In this document: in pieces, positions 38,001-47,315 of the stretch
How positions within the stretch are numbered: position 1 is the stretch's first letter
How the letters are laid out: every line of letters begins with the position of its first letter
Assembly: GCF_025612915.1 (NCBI RefSeq)
Contig: NC_069114.1
Location: 2,108,001-2,172,000, forward strand
Source: Magallana angulata
Taxonomy: Eukaryota > Mollusca > Bivalvia > Ostreida > Ostreidae
Length of the DNA: 64,000 nt
Reading direction: 5' to 3'
The notes under the pieces: generated by a model
Seen by the model: the letters and a program-made list of their open reading frames with translations, nothing else
What the model was told of the DNA's origin: nothing
Database searches by the model: none
Position numbers and translations under genes: made by a program

Positions 38001-39238
38001 CTTCTAAACTGAAAACATTAGAACTATCAAATTATTCATATATTTCTTCGATTAATTTCTTTGGTGTAGACTTTTAATTTTTACAATTTTTTTAGATTAT
38101 CTGGTTGCACCCGCAGATGGATAGCGGGTATATAGTTATAGCTAGTGCACTGATGATAATTAAGTTATTCATGCCTGAGAATTACTGATATCTTAAAAAG
38201 GAATAAATACTGCATAAATACTCAATTAAAGAATGACTGGATGATTTGTCCTATCCCTCCACGAAATTAGCTTTTCTTTTAGGGGAGAAATGTTAGGTGT
38301 TTTCTTCATCTTATTTTTTTTTTGTCGGGGGAGGGGGGAAGGGGGGTAGGGGGTAGGAATTACCGCAAATTAAGTGATTTGGGAATACTCATGCTAAATC
38401 ATCCATAATAATGTTGTTTCATTCAGAATTTTTGGCCTTTTATCCTCATTTCTTCTATCAGCCAAGATGCATTTATTTGCAGTGTTTTCTTTAAAAAAAA
38501 ACAACACCACCCTATTTTTAAATCATGCAACCCTTTCAAGCAGGCACGTAGCATCAGCATAACTTTTTCTCACAGCAAACAATTTTCTTAAATTTACATA
38601 TCAAAAAGTGACTAAACATGGAGTCCCCCCCCCCCATTTTTTAAGGAGCATGTAAAAAATTGAAGAGAATTTTGATAAACAAACATAAAGTCCTTAGTAC
38701 ATGTATAACAAATCAGAATTTATGATGAGCAAATATTCTGAATAATTTATGCTTCTAAATTTCAAACAAAAATAAGTATGACCAAGCTCATCAAGCTTAT
38801 TTACTGAATTCTAGTATTCCCTTGCTGCAACATTAAATTGATAGGATGAACAGAATCTGAATTATACAGCTTTCTTGTTTGACGTGGTTAATAATTCCTG
38901 CTTTATTTAAGTTATGCAAATTCCATCTGCTCAGCTGTCTGGCTTAAAACAAATAATTTAGAGCTGTGAACCATTCTCATACTCACAAGAATGTTCGGCC
39001 TCGATAACAATAGCTTTGGGATTTGATGTGAAGTGTTAAGATCTGTCGCCATCCAAAAAAAATAATGCAATAATACCAATGTGTTTTAAGATTAGAGCAG
39101 AAATTCAAGAGTACATTGTTTATTGATGTTTGGTGGAATCAAATCAAATTCATGCTTAATTATCCTGCTTGGATTCTGTAAATGTTTAAACGTATTTAGG
39201 TATATAGGTATATATATCTGAAGAGAAATATTTGTTGT

Positions 39239-39278
<40 letters not shown>

Positions 39279-41517
39279 CTACATCTCTCTAATTTCTCTC
39301 TCTCTTTCAAGTTAAGCAGGGAAAAACTTATGTGACCTTTAATATACTTGGTATTTCTTCTTAAAGAATGTCAATACCTAAATGTATGTTTGAGAATTTG
39401 TGTGTTATTAACAAAAATAAGCATTACAAGCAGATCTTCATTATGAAATGAAATAACTTAGTTATTTAGCGAAGATGAGTTTTAATGCAAATATGTATTA
39501 TACATAGATTCTATAGAAGATCTGGACATTCCCCCCTGGGAGGAAATCAATGAGGCCACAGAAAAGTTCAAAAACCATCCAGCTAGTCACACAGTATGAA
39601 CAGAAGATAAACAGAACAGAGGATAAACCTTGATTCATGTCAACCATGTATCAAAGACCGAATTAAGTGAAAGTGGTTTCTGGAATATGCAGCTCTACTT
39701 GGGAACTCCATCCTGAATGTGATGGATGCGAGCTTTATGATTTTAGTAATTATAAAATCATATGCATTGAGACAATTATTAATATAGTTAAATTTTTAAT
39801 TATATAAACATCTAATCCAATTACAAACTAAACTTGATATTTAATATAAAAAGAAATATTAAATTGGTATTCTTAATTACATGCCTATGTATTTTTATTG
39901 AAAACAATTAGTTAAAGTTTGATCTACAATACAAGATCAATTTTTGACACCAATTAATATACATGTATTTGCCGCTTAAAAAATACACAAGGGGCACCCA
40001 AAAATGCCGCGATATAAAATATTAAAAATTCAAACTCTTTTTTACTTTATTTCGAGTAATCAACTTAGAAAATTTTAGCTGATCATCATCGGGACTGAGC
40101 GATAGTCAAGTACTCGAGTACTTGTTAACATCCTTAATATTTACATAAAGTATAACATGTTTAAATGCCTATTTAATTTAAGATTACCGGTATTTTGCTT
40201 ATTGCTGTTTTTACTTTCAAATGTAGGAAATTGGAACATTCTTCAGGTACCATGTAAAGGTTTCAGTTAAAGAGAAAAGAGGAACGTTCCTCAAGATTCC
40301 TCGTGAAGATTTCAGTTGTAGTGAAAAGAGGAACGTTCCTCAGATGACTTGTCAAGATTTCAGTTGTAGTGAAAAGAGGAACGTTCCTCAGATGACTTGT
40401 CAAGATTTCTGTTAAAGTGAAAAGAGGAACGTTCCTCAGATTCTTTGTGAAGATTTCTGTTGAAGTGAAAAGAGGAACGTTCCTCATATGAAATGTAGAG
40501 ATTTTAGTTTAGGTAAAGAGGAACGTTCCTCTGATGCTTCATAAGTTTTTATAAGAATTAGAGGAACGTTACTCATTTTAAATATCTGTGTAATGCATTT
40601 AAATGTCAATGATGCAGGAAAAATTCCATAAACTTTAACTTGTAAAGGCTTATTTTTGGCAAAAAGGGGTGTAAATGGATGCAGATATGAAAAACAGGGT
40701 AAAAAAAAAGGAATTTTGATTTTCCTTTTTTGATTTGGATTGTGTTAAAAGCAAAATCCTTTGCTAAAAATTCTATCCTATTTTCAATTATTTTAGCGGT
40801 GTCTTTTGAGATGGTCAGCATCTCAAAGACGTCTAGATAGAGCTATTTTACTGAAATATTGTTGCTCAGATGATCAATGGATTTGATTTTGCGCCTTCTG
40901 ATCTTTGTTAATACATCTTTTTATTTTCTTTAGGTTTAATCGTCGTGGGAAAAAACAAGATAGACATGTTCTTGAACAAGGAACAGCTCCACCAAAGCCC
41001 CCCGTGACAGCGGCTACAAGTTTGCCACCTCCACTTCAGAAGCCCTCAAATCTCCCCACAAAAAACAAAGGAGACGTCCACGAATTCAGTCTGCCACCAA
41101 ACACAGCAGGTACAGCCAAACTGAAAAGAAGAGTGAAAACCAAACCACCAGTACCTGCATCAACTCCTTCCAAGCAAGAGACTGTAGGATCATCTGTGGA
41201 TCAGCCTTCAGTTCAGCTTCCATGTCAACCTTTATTATACTTTCCGCCGACATTTTCTCCAACTCTGCAGCATCAGCTCCCATTTCTCCTACAGCTTCAA
41301 AGTCAACCAACTCCATCACTGCAGCCATTCTCTTCACAAATTCTACATGCTTCCATGTTATCAGGGACATCCACCCAACCAATTTCCCCCTTGCCAACAT
41401 CATATTCTGCCCACAGATACCACAAGAGGAAGCAACAGGAAGAGGAAGCTAGGAGTAAGGGAGGCAGTTCCTGTGGAGTTCTTCATGGGGGATACACATG
41501 GTGCTGTTTGGAAAGTG
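23207..41517 (+). CDS. DUF6729 / DDE transposase-like multi-exon gene
   Basis: At least 11 exons join in frame: 23207-23787, 24340-24408, 27667-28314, 29198-30790, 30895-31104, 31363-31794, 32109-32231, 32767-32816, 32965-33224, 33474-33725 and 40934-41517. Most introns are phase 1. The protein order is an FGTYRGQTFRWILEN region, a T/P/A minisatellite, a DUF6729-like zinc region, an RNase H/DDE-like domain (D, D, D-x2-H, E), an acidic linker with a 22-residue triple repeat, and a Pro-rich C-terminus. I recall proteins of this layout as multicopy families in molluscs and fish, with no assigned function. The intact frame over ~4.2 kb of exons, the clean splicing and the apparent lack of TIRs around it suggest a host-resident, transposase-derived gene. 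A still-mobile element is the alternative. The first exon upstream of 23207 and the true 3' end are not certain. Confidence 0.8.
24340..24408 (+). CDS. Exon: short helical segment
   Basis: This 69-bp exon lies between 'ctttttaag' and donor GTATGT. Joined in phase it reads TIPTGMTDNALLHHVLEMEK. It is small but in phase on both sides. Confidence 0.7.
24409..25605. other. Intron 2, first part: dispersed repeats
   Basis: 24600-24900 carries a dispersed bivalve-type repeat ('ccctcgggtaggatggggcc', G-run at 24785). The MITE at 24961-25142 follows. The rest is AT-rich with no gene seen. Confidence 0.4.
24961..25142. mobile_element. Palindromic MITE, copy 2
   Basis: The left end TACTGTGGAATCATTAAAGT and right end ACGAAATTAAATGATTCTAC are inverted repeats. 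The internal 'caattttcgtgg'/'ccacgaaaattgg' are also inverted. The 182-bp element is non-coding and flanked by TA. It is the same family as 22814-23026. Confidence 0.75.
25606..26968. mobile_element. CRE-bearing TIR element, copy 2, with nested insertion
   Basis: It is homologous to 10355-11227, from 'gtatgttaaggctgcccga' to 'tcggacagcctaaacatagc'. It is enlarged by a local duplication of the CRE block (25665-25745 and 25795-25865) and by a ~340-bp insertion (25867-26207) that ends in a perfect palindrome. TGACGTCA motifs occur near 25690, 25809 and 26811. Confidence 0.7.
26058..26198. repeat. Perfect 64-bp-arm palindrome
   Basis: 26058-26121 and 26135-26198 are exact reverse complements around a 13-nt loop (GAGGCGGAGCCGA). 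The absence of any mismatch implies a recent origin or ongoing conversion. It lies at the right end of the insertion nested in the CRE-bearing element. Confidence 0.9.
26974..27080. mobile_element. Short palindromic MITE
   Basis: The arms TAGGTGATAATTTCGGTTGG and CCAACCGAAATTATCACCT are near-perfect inverted repeats, continuing through 'catggtcaaa'/'tttgaccacg', around a ~30-bp centre. It is 107 bp, AT-rich and flanked by TATTA/ATAATA. Confidence 0.75.
27425..27612 (+). repeat. SINE-like fragment
   Basis: It shares 'cctcactacacctagactt' with 22405 and a degenerate tRNA-like tail ('gaatttaaattcatcggggg') with the repeat at 22500. It lies just before the minisatellite exon. Confidence 0.4.
27667..28314 (+). 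CDS. Exon: 9-residue minisatellite (PPTATMTAG)n
   Basis: The acceptor is 'aattataag' and the donor 'tcaggtactt'. About 23 copies of a 27-bp unit encode variants of PPTATMTAG. Variant units TTRIPTGTM and SRAHIATM recur as a block (28041-28110, partly again at 28176-28230), so local segments duplicated as blocks. All copies stay in frame, and both flanking junctions are phase 1. The composition is Thr/Pro/Ala-rich and probably disordered. Long open frames on the other strand and in other frames are by-products of the 27-bp period. Confidence 0.75.
28315..29197. other. Intron 3
   Basis: AT-rich. A decoy acceptor at 28979-28980 ('tcactcag' then GTATTCCTCCAACTCTCGCC) opens an exon that meets a stop after ~29 codons, so I place the true acceptor at 29197. 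A G-run lies at 28871-28889. Confidence 0.5.
29198..30790 (+). CDS. Exon: DUF6729-like zinc region and DDE/RNase H-like domain
   Basis: 531 codons start GDICLPAGWKQTLPKADHLW and run through FLWMPRRLWLVKLYCPQQGC and LICPACKKRMVSW (C-x4-C ... C-x2-C, a zinc-ribbon pattern; first Cys codon 29446). The catalytic-like residues are Asp in KIDSTKK (29983), Asp in LLYVDRDCC (30187), D-x2-H in LDIWHFMRR (30259-30270) and Glu in GSTSLECFH (30754). A C/D-x2-H motif between the second Asp and the Glu is known from several eukaryotic DDE transposase superfamilies. I do not know which superfamily this is. The frame is intact. The exon ends FIPG at the donor. Confidence 0.85.
30895..31104 (+). CDS. Exon: end of the transposase-like core
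   Basis: Phase 1 entry at 'ttttgtag'. It reads GTLANATLFQAYLLDGLNRW then NQDRGSAATTTSSSEPQTYS, and ends AHKYTG-like (SYTAPHKYTG). It continues the FIPG of the previous exon, and both the sequence and the phase agree. Confidence 0.8.
31363..31794 (+). CDS. Exon: acidic linker with 22-residue triple repeat
   Basis: It begins ELLGVEYLYSQTGKVLQDID, followed by an acidic run rich in Glu (EEEVEEEEDDEGFGDAEDF). Three copies of a 66-bp unit (SSTEQHSSPSVTVQRQPKPI) follow. Its last part is PTVEEYRQAAVSG. The region is probably disordered. A decayed copy of this exon lies at 21710-21930. Confidence 0.8.
32109..32231 (+). CDS. Exon: linker
   Basis: Phase 1 at both ends. It reads LLESSVPSSPHSIQKEDQRE then ITETDDVAQVFRLERADASI. 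The preceding intron holds two (CT)n runs (31958-31983 and 32033-32065). Confidence 0.7.
32767..32816 (+). CDS. Exon: 50-bp microexon-like linker
   Basis: It reads AEGITVSETEIQSESAE between 'atcttacag' and donor GTAGGA, entering in phase 1 and leaving in phase 0. It is short, but the frame fits both neighbours. Confidence 0.6.
32965..33224 (+). CDS. Exon: helical domain
   Basis: Phase 0 entry. It reads DLGSVGPDNIPGFDKVHTLA then DFLVGLKDKSQALSDQQVAE and ends VSAGVESVRR at donor GTATGT (phase 2). A charged helical region follows the linker. Confidence 0.75.
33474..33725 (+). CDS. Exon: CFLGPNTGPAQWPDCNRYVE region
   Basis: The acceptor is 'ttttttatag'. It reads CFLGPNTGPAQWPDCNRYVE, then SKLCQLFPGSKRNPQGIKVD, and ends NKTTLTQ before a split Trp codon. 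If unspliced, a stop follows at once, but donor GTAGGT joined to 40934 gives TLTQWFNRRGKKQDRHVLEQ. That continuation looks family-like. Confidence 0.75.
35402..35640 (+). repeat. 5' end of another Helitron-like (HINE-type) family
   Basis: A hairpin ACCCCC...AAACAAAGTTT...GGGGGT (35403-35431) is followed by a (CCGT)n/(CTGT)n microsatellite ('ccttgtccgtccgtccgact'). The 3' end was not found. The layout matches the family at 59751. Confidence 0.5.
36661..36900 (+). CDS. Weak exon-like segment inside the 6.6-kb element
   Basis: After 'ctctatcag' an open segment reads MSITNWMLIRCLGCANNSNC and later DAKCGRKFNLKSKLHVYFMK, ending DACIK at donor GTAATA. It is Cys/Lys-rich and unrecognised. It might be a decayed transposon or captured gene exon, or chance. 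Confidence 0.2.
39509..39594 (+). CDS. Weak terminal-exon-like segment
   Basis: After an AG near 39508 the frame reads SIEDLDIPPWEEINEATEKF then KNHPASHTV and stops. The composition is protein-like, but there is no partner exon or recognised family. A (CT)n run lies at 39245-39275, just upstream. Confidence 0.2.
40934..41517 (+). CDS. Exon: Pro-rich C-terminus, fused to the first array cassette
   Basis: Entry in phase 2 completes the split Trp, giving FNRRGKKQDRHVLEQGTAPP. A Pro/Ser/Thr-rich tail follows, then YHKRKQQEEEARSKG. From 41451 the DNA matches the 3' part of the Y cassettes ('aggcagttcctgtggagtt', 'cttcatgggggatacacatg'). In the gene's frame this reads GGSSCGVLHGGYTWCCLES; in the cassette frame it would be AVPVEFFMGDTHGAVWKV. 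Donor GTAAGT lies at 41518. Unspliced, the gene's frame stops at 41531. Spliced to 41642 it stops after four more residues. In either case translation probably ends here. Confidence 0.65.
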
Positions 41518-42832
41518 GTAAGTCTATTTAAAAACATTGTATAATTGTGATCTTTATTATACAAGATTTTTTGGTTCATTCTTAATAATAGTTTAATTCA
41601 GTCAGACATAGTGAAAGTGTTTGGATTGTTTCTACACTTAGGCTTTGTTGGCTGAGAGATGGCATGGTACTTTACCCTAGTACAGTACATTATGAAGTAT
41701 ACACCTGGTGCTGTAATTTGTGCCACGTGCTGAGCTGTATAACTTCCAGCAAGATTACTATTCATCAATGCTAAAAAGACTGTTTGGGATGCAGGTTGCC
41801 GATTTGACACAATTCTCCAATGGAAATGCTACTACTTTTACTGACATTTGGCAGGTACATACCGGTATATTATATTGAGATATCTGTAAAAGTTATTTCG
41901 AAATATCATGAATATATACTGCAAGAACTTAATTTTTAAGCAAATATAGTAATTATTTACACAAGACTCATGTTTGCTTTATTATAAGATGTTGTATTGT
42001 GTGTGCACTATAGATATATTCCTCCAACCTGAGTGGATGATGGGCTGAGGTATTCTTGGTGGACCATTGAGATGAATTTCTGTCCATCGAAAAAGATATT
42101 CATGACTTGTCTGTTGCGATACATGAATGAAGTAGCAGTTTGTTGTGATGTGTGACATGTCTGGGAGCACCACAAATATTTATCCAACTTGAATGGATTC
42201 ACAGTTGAAAAGTGCAGTTCTCAACAGTAATGAGCGAACACAGCAGAACATCACTGGATGCAGATTTCTCTGTATTCTCGTATCAAATTTCCTCCTGATA
42301 CTGACACAATGTAGGTAAATTTAAGATTAAGCTTTGAAATTATTCATACCGGGTTTATTAATAATTAAATTCTTTTGTTATTACAAGTAATTTTTAACTT
42401 TAATAAACATACTTCATACTTTTATGTAGTTTTGGAAAACATTGAGCAATTCAGTTGCGTGGAGAGATTGGAGAGATTTAGCAATCACATTCATATTGTG
42501 AGAGCACTAAAGCTATTCCTTCATCTTAAGTGGACTGTGGGATGAGGGTGGCAGCCCAGCACAGGACTAAGGGAGGCAGTTCCTGTGGAGTTCTTCATGG
42601 GGGATACACATGGTGTTGATTGGTTGCAGGTATTATACTCTTGCTTTTAAAGCATAGTGGGTAAAGTAATTCTAAGTTCATTCTTGTTAACAAGAAATTG
42701 ATGCTTTTTATCGTTTTTAATGAAGCAAATGTCAAATGTTTAATTGTTTTCATTTAATTTGATTTAATTGTGGGCAATTTATTACCGTATGTTCTCTATC
42801 AATTTTTTAATTGTCTCAATCTGTTTATTTAG

Positions 42833-43012
42833 GAAGACATGTTCATGAGTTCCACAGAGATGCATCCAAGACCATCATTGGGACTATTTCTATTCTTACT
42901 TGCATAGTTGTGAGATGACATGTTTCCTAACAATTTTGGCAATGTTAGTGGATTTTGGTTGCAGCATATGACATTAATTGAGTGGGTTTCCTTAAATGAG
43001 ATGTCTAATCAG
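42833..43012 (+). repeat. V-type cassette, first copy
   Basis: The acceptor is 'ctgtttatttag'; the segment starts GAAGACATGTTCATGAGTTC and ends GATGTCTAATCAG before GTAAAAAA. It is almost identical to 56453-56632 (GATGCCTAATCAG). It ends in phase 0 with LQHMTLIEWVSLNEMSNQ but contains stops upstream. It stands in the X/Z position of its pair. Confidence 0.65.
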
Positions 43013-44283
43013 GTAAAAAATGCATTGTATTATTGAAAAGAAGAAATGAAAATAGTATGGGATATAAAGTTATGGTAATATTCATCTTCCTTATTCTGAT
43101 TTCTTTTTATAGCTATTTCATATATTACACCCAAGTGGAGTCGCTCTCTATTAGCCTTGCTTTATGAGAGCACTATAGCTATTCCTCCATTGTGAGTGAA
43201 CCCTTGGCTGAGGGTGGCAGCCCAGCACAGGACTGAAGGGGGCAGTTCCTGTGGAGTTCTTCATGGGGGATACACATGGTGCTGATTGGATAGAGGTAAA
43301 TGGGATTAAAACATTGTAGTGTTTTTTATTTTTAACGTTATCTTTATTCTTTAATATTTTTTAATTCATTCTTATTAATTGGCCAATTTTAACCAGACAT
43401 GTACAAGTGTTTACTTTTTATATGTTTTACATGTACATGCAGTTATTCAAAGATGCATCAGTAACCTTGGTTGGAATTGTTTCTTCACAGACTTTGTTGG
43501 CTGAGATATGGCAGATAACCATGATGTGTACACGTAATGCTGTTATTGGAACAACACTGTTGTAGGGTGTTTATCTTTCAGCAAGGTTTTCAATTTTGTC
43601 AGACGGACCTGTATAGACTGTTTGGCAAAGAGATTGCAATATTCATGATTTTTCTCAATGGCATTACACCAGATCCTGACATTAGCAGGTAAAAACATGT
43701 ACATTGCAAATTGTATAGATATTTAAGACCTCAAAAATATTAAATACTTGATATTTTAATGCGTCATTTTGAAAGGTCATGATTGATACATCTACTTTTA
43801 AGCTTGAGGATCAACTATTAGACTGGATGAAAATTTGCATGAAGGGTAGCAATTTTAACAGACATCACAGCATTATGAGAGCACTGTAACTTGAGTGGAC
43901 TTTGGGCTGAGGTTGGTAGCCCCCAGGTAAAGAACTAATATGGGACAGTTTCTGCGGAGTTCTTCATGGGGGATACACATAAAGATTACTGGATGCAGGT
44001 AAGTCAGATTGAAAATGCTGTTAAAATTTGTTTTTAAGACGATTTTGATATTTTAATAGGATTTCTTTTTATGCATTTCAATGAATTGTCCCATTTCAAG
44101 CAGACATGTGTACAAGAGTTTCATTTAGTTTAAATACTATCCTCAAGCAGGATATAGACTGTCAGGCCTGGAGGTTGCAGTATTCTTGATTTTTCTCCTT
44201 GGAAATACACCAGATGCAGACATCAGGCAGGTAAAGTCATGTTAAATAATTAATTTATAGAGAGTCTCGAAGAGTCTTCAATA

Positions 44284-44504
44284 CCAAAGATTCCTTATTT
44301 ATGCGAGTACCGTAATTAATTCCAGGATTCAACGGTTTTCTATCAAATCACAAGAATATAAAATTGCGAATGCCAACATTTTATCATAGTTTCATGTAGT
44401 TTACGTGGGTCCAAAAATTAAAAGCGAGATAATAAATTCGCTAGACAGGCTTCTTGCAATTTAATGTAGGTAAAAATTTCTCGCGTTTAATTTGGAATTT
44501 ACAG
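44284..44504. mobile_element. TA-inserted MITE within the array, copy 1
   Basis: Between TA (44282-44283) and TA (44505-44506) lies a 221-bp AT-rich element with inverted tips ('agattcctta'/'ttggaattta') and internal 'gcgagataataaattcgc'. It is homologous to 47109-47315. Confidence 0.65.
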
Positions 44505-47108
44505 TACATGTATTATGTTATTTTTAAGAATAATTTTGAAAGGTAATTATTCATTTTTGTACTTTCCATTTTAAGCCTGCGAATCTATTTGACTGCAATA
44601 ATGTTTGCATGAAGAGAAGAAACAGCCATCTTTCTATTGTGGGAACAGTATCATTATTCCTCCACCTTGAGTGGACTGTGGGCTGAGGGTGGCAGCCTAA
44701 CAGAGGACTGAGGGGGACAGTTCCTGTGGGAGTTCTTCATGGGGGATACACATGGTGCTGATTTGATAGAGGTATTTGTGATTACACACATTGAATTGAT
44801 CTTAATTTTAAATGGTAACATGATAATTGTTAAATGAATTTATAATAATACAGAAAATATCTACCGCTACGGTAATTAGAGAGACATGTTTCTTTTCAGA
44901 CTTTGTTGGCAGATAGATTTCAGATCACCTCAGAATCCAAGTACAGTATATATGACAAATATTCCTGGTTCTGTTCTTGGGATTTCTATATCTATATCTG
45001 ACTGAACTGATGATGCAGGCAGTTAATTTTCATTTCTTCAATGAATATCAATGCTTCAGTTGCTGAGATCAGGCAGGTAAAAAATTCATTGACATATTGC
45101 CATTAATATTGTACAAAAAGATTTTTAAAAAAAGGAGTCCACAGAATATTTTGAATTTTAATTGAATATTTTTTATTTCTCATATTTCATTGGATACTGT
45201 CTTGCCTAATTCAAGTAACTTAATCTTTTTTATAGCCTAAAAAACAGTGAACCAGGCTCAGAATGGTATCAGCAGGGTTTCTCTCCTGCAGCATTGCACT
45301 ATCTTTATTCCTCCGCATTGAGTGGACTGTGGGTTGAGAGTGGAAGCCCAGCATAGGACTGATGGAAGACAGTTCCTGTGGAGAGTTCTTGGGGGATACT
45401 CATGATGCTGATTTGTTAGCGGTAAGTCTGATTGAAACATCATTATGGATATAAATTTCTAATTGAAATGTGATCATTATTCTAAAGGATTTTTTTAGTT
45501 CTTTCCTATTGATAGTGCTAGTCCTATTTCAAGCATACATATATACAAGTGCACTGGGCGTGTATTATATATGTATTTCATGTACAGTTGTAATACAGAG
45601 ATGAATCAATAACTTTGGTTTTGATTATCTTTCTACATAGACTTTGTTGGCTGAGAGATGGCAATTAACCATGCCACTTTAACCTAGAAGCTAGAGAACT
45701 TTATGAACTACATGGAGCTGATATTGGTACAACACAGTTGTGGAGCTGTATCTCTTTCAGGAGGAATACTATTCCTCATGCAGGATTAGACTGTTTGGAT
45801 TAAACCAAGCTCAGACTGGTATCAGCAGGGCTTTCTTTCTGGCAGCCTTGCTCTATCTGCTCTATCAGAGCACTATTACTATTCCTCCGCCTTGAGTGGA
45901 CTGAGGGCTGAGGGTGGCAGCCTAACACAGGACTGACAGGGGGGCAGTTCCTGTGGAGTTCTTCATGGGGGATACACATGATGCTGATTGGATAGAGGTA
46001 AATCTTTATAAAAATGGGTTTTTTTTAGCTGAATTTTTTAATGATAGTGTATGATGATTGTAAGAAGAATTTGCAAATAATGATACCTTGCATGTTTTTG
46101 TTCAGATTTCGTTGGCCAAGATATTTTGGATCACCTTAGAATCCAATTTTATTACAGTACCTTATGACAAACATTCTTGGTTCTGTTATTGGTGTGACGG
46201 AGTTGTTTATCAGTATAAATATTGGCAGGATTTCTAAATCCGATCCGGTAGCAGTTAATTTGAATTTCTTCAATAGATGTGATCCAGTTCTTCAGATGAG
46301 GCAGGTAGAAAAGATATATATTAAAACAATGTAGCAATAAAAAAGTATACAGAATATTTTGAATTTTCATATACATTTCTCCTTTTTTAAAGTCTTCCTT
46401 AATTCATTGAACTTTTGTTTTATTTGTATAGGTATTGGAAATATTTGACTATATTCTCCATGGTATCAGTACATGAGTACCTGGGGTTTTTCTACACCAG
46501 CTTTGCTTTATGAGAATACTATTACTATTCCTCCGCCTTGAGTGGACTGAGGGCTGAGGGTGACAGCCCAACACAGGACTGAGGGGGGCAGTTCCTGTGG
46601 AGTTCTTCATGGGGGATATACACATGCATGGTGCTAATTGGATAGAGATAATTATGATTGAACCCACCGTGATGATTTTGTTCTTCTAAGGTAATTTTAA
46701 TTCTTAAGGATTTTTAGAAATTTATTCTAATTAATGGTGCCATTTCAAGCAGACATGTGTACAAGAGTAGAATTGTGTTTGTGAATGTTTTTTCTTATAC
46801 AGAGATGAGTCATTAATTTTGGTTTGTTTTGTCTCTACACAGAGAGATGCCATTTAAGCATGGCACTTCATCCTAGAACAGTACTCTATGAAGTGTACAC
46901 CTGGTGCTGAGATTGGTACAACACATGCAGTTGTTGAGCAGTATATGTTTTAGAAGGAATACTATCCTAATGCAGGAATAGACTGTTAGGCATGGAGGTT
47001 GCAGTATTCTTGATTTCTCTCCTTGGAAATACACCAGATGCTGACATCAGGCAGGTAAAGACATGTTGAATAATTAATCCTTAAAGATGCCTTAAAGAGT
47101 CTTAAATA

Positions 47109-47315
47109 CTGTAAATTCCTTATTTCAAGCGAGTACTTAATTCCGCGATTCAACTCGCGAGAACATAAAATTGCGAATGCCAAAAGTTTATCATAGTTAT
47201 CGTATCTTATTAACATATGTCCTAAAATTAAAAGCGAGATTTTAAAATTCGCAAGGTGGGCTTTTCGCAAATTTACGCAGATATTAATTCCTCACATTTA
47301 ATTAGGAATTTAAAG
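47109..47315. mobile_element. TA-inserted MITE within the array, copy 2
   Basis: The tips CTGTAAATTCC and GGAATTTAAAG are inverted, and TA flanks both sides (47107-47108 and 47316-47317). The paralogous intron at 50461-50475 reads 'tcttgaatattctg' without the element, which is an empty site and fixes both the borders and the TA target duplication. Confidence 0.8.

Larger units (their letters stand above)
34107..40745. mobile_element. ~6.6-kb element with inverted arms made of tandem palindromes
   Basis: 34107-34670 and 40260-40745 are reverse complements of each other, sharing 'acacaatccaaatcaaaaag', 'catatctgcatccat' and the same run of GAGGAACGTTCCTC units. The palindrome recurs about every 48 bp, ~12 times on the left (34291-34905, inner copies decayed) and 7 times on the right (40279-40575). 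It lies wholly inside intron 10 of the main gene. The interior is AT-rich; two weak exon-like segments are listed separately. Family unknown. The foldback layout suggests a DNA element, but an ancient inversion-duplication is not excluded. Confidence 0.65.
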
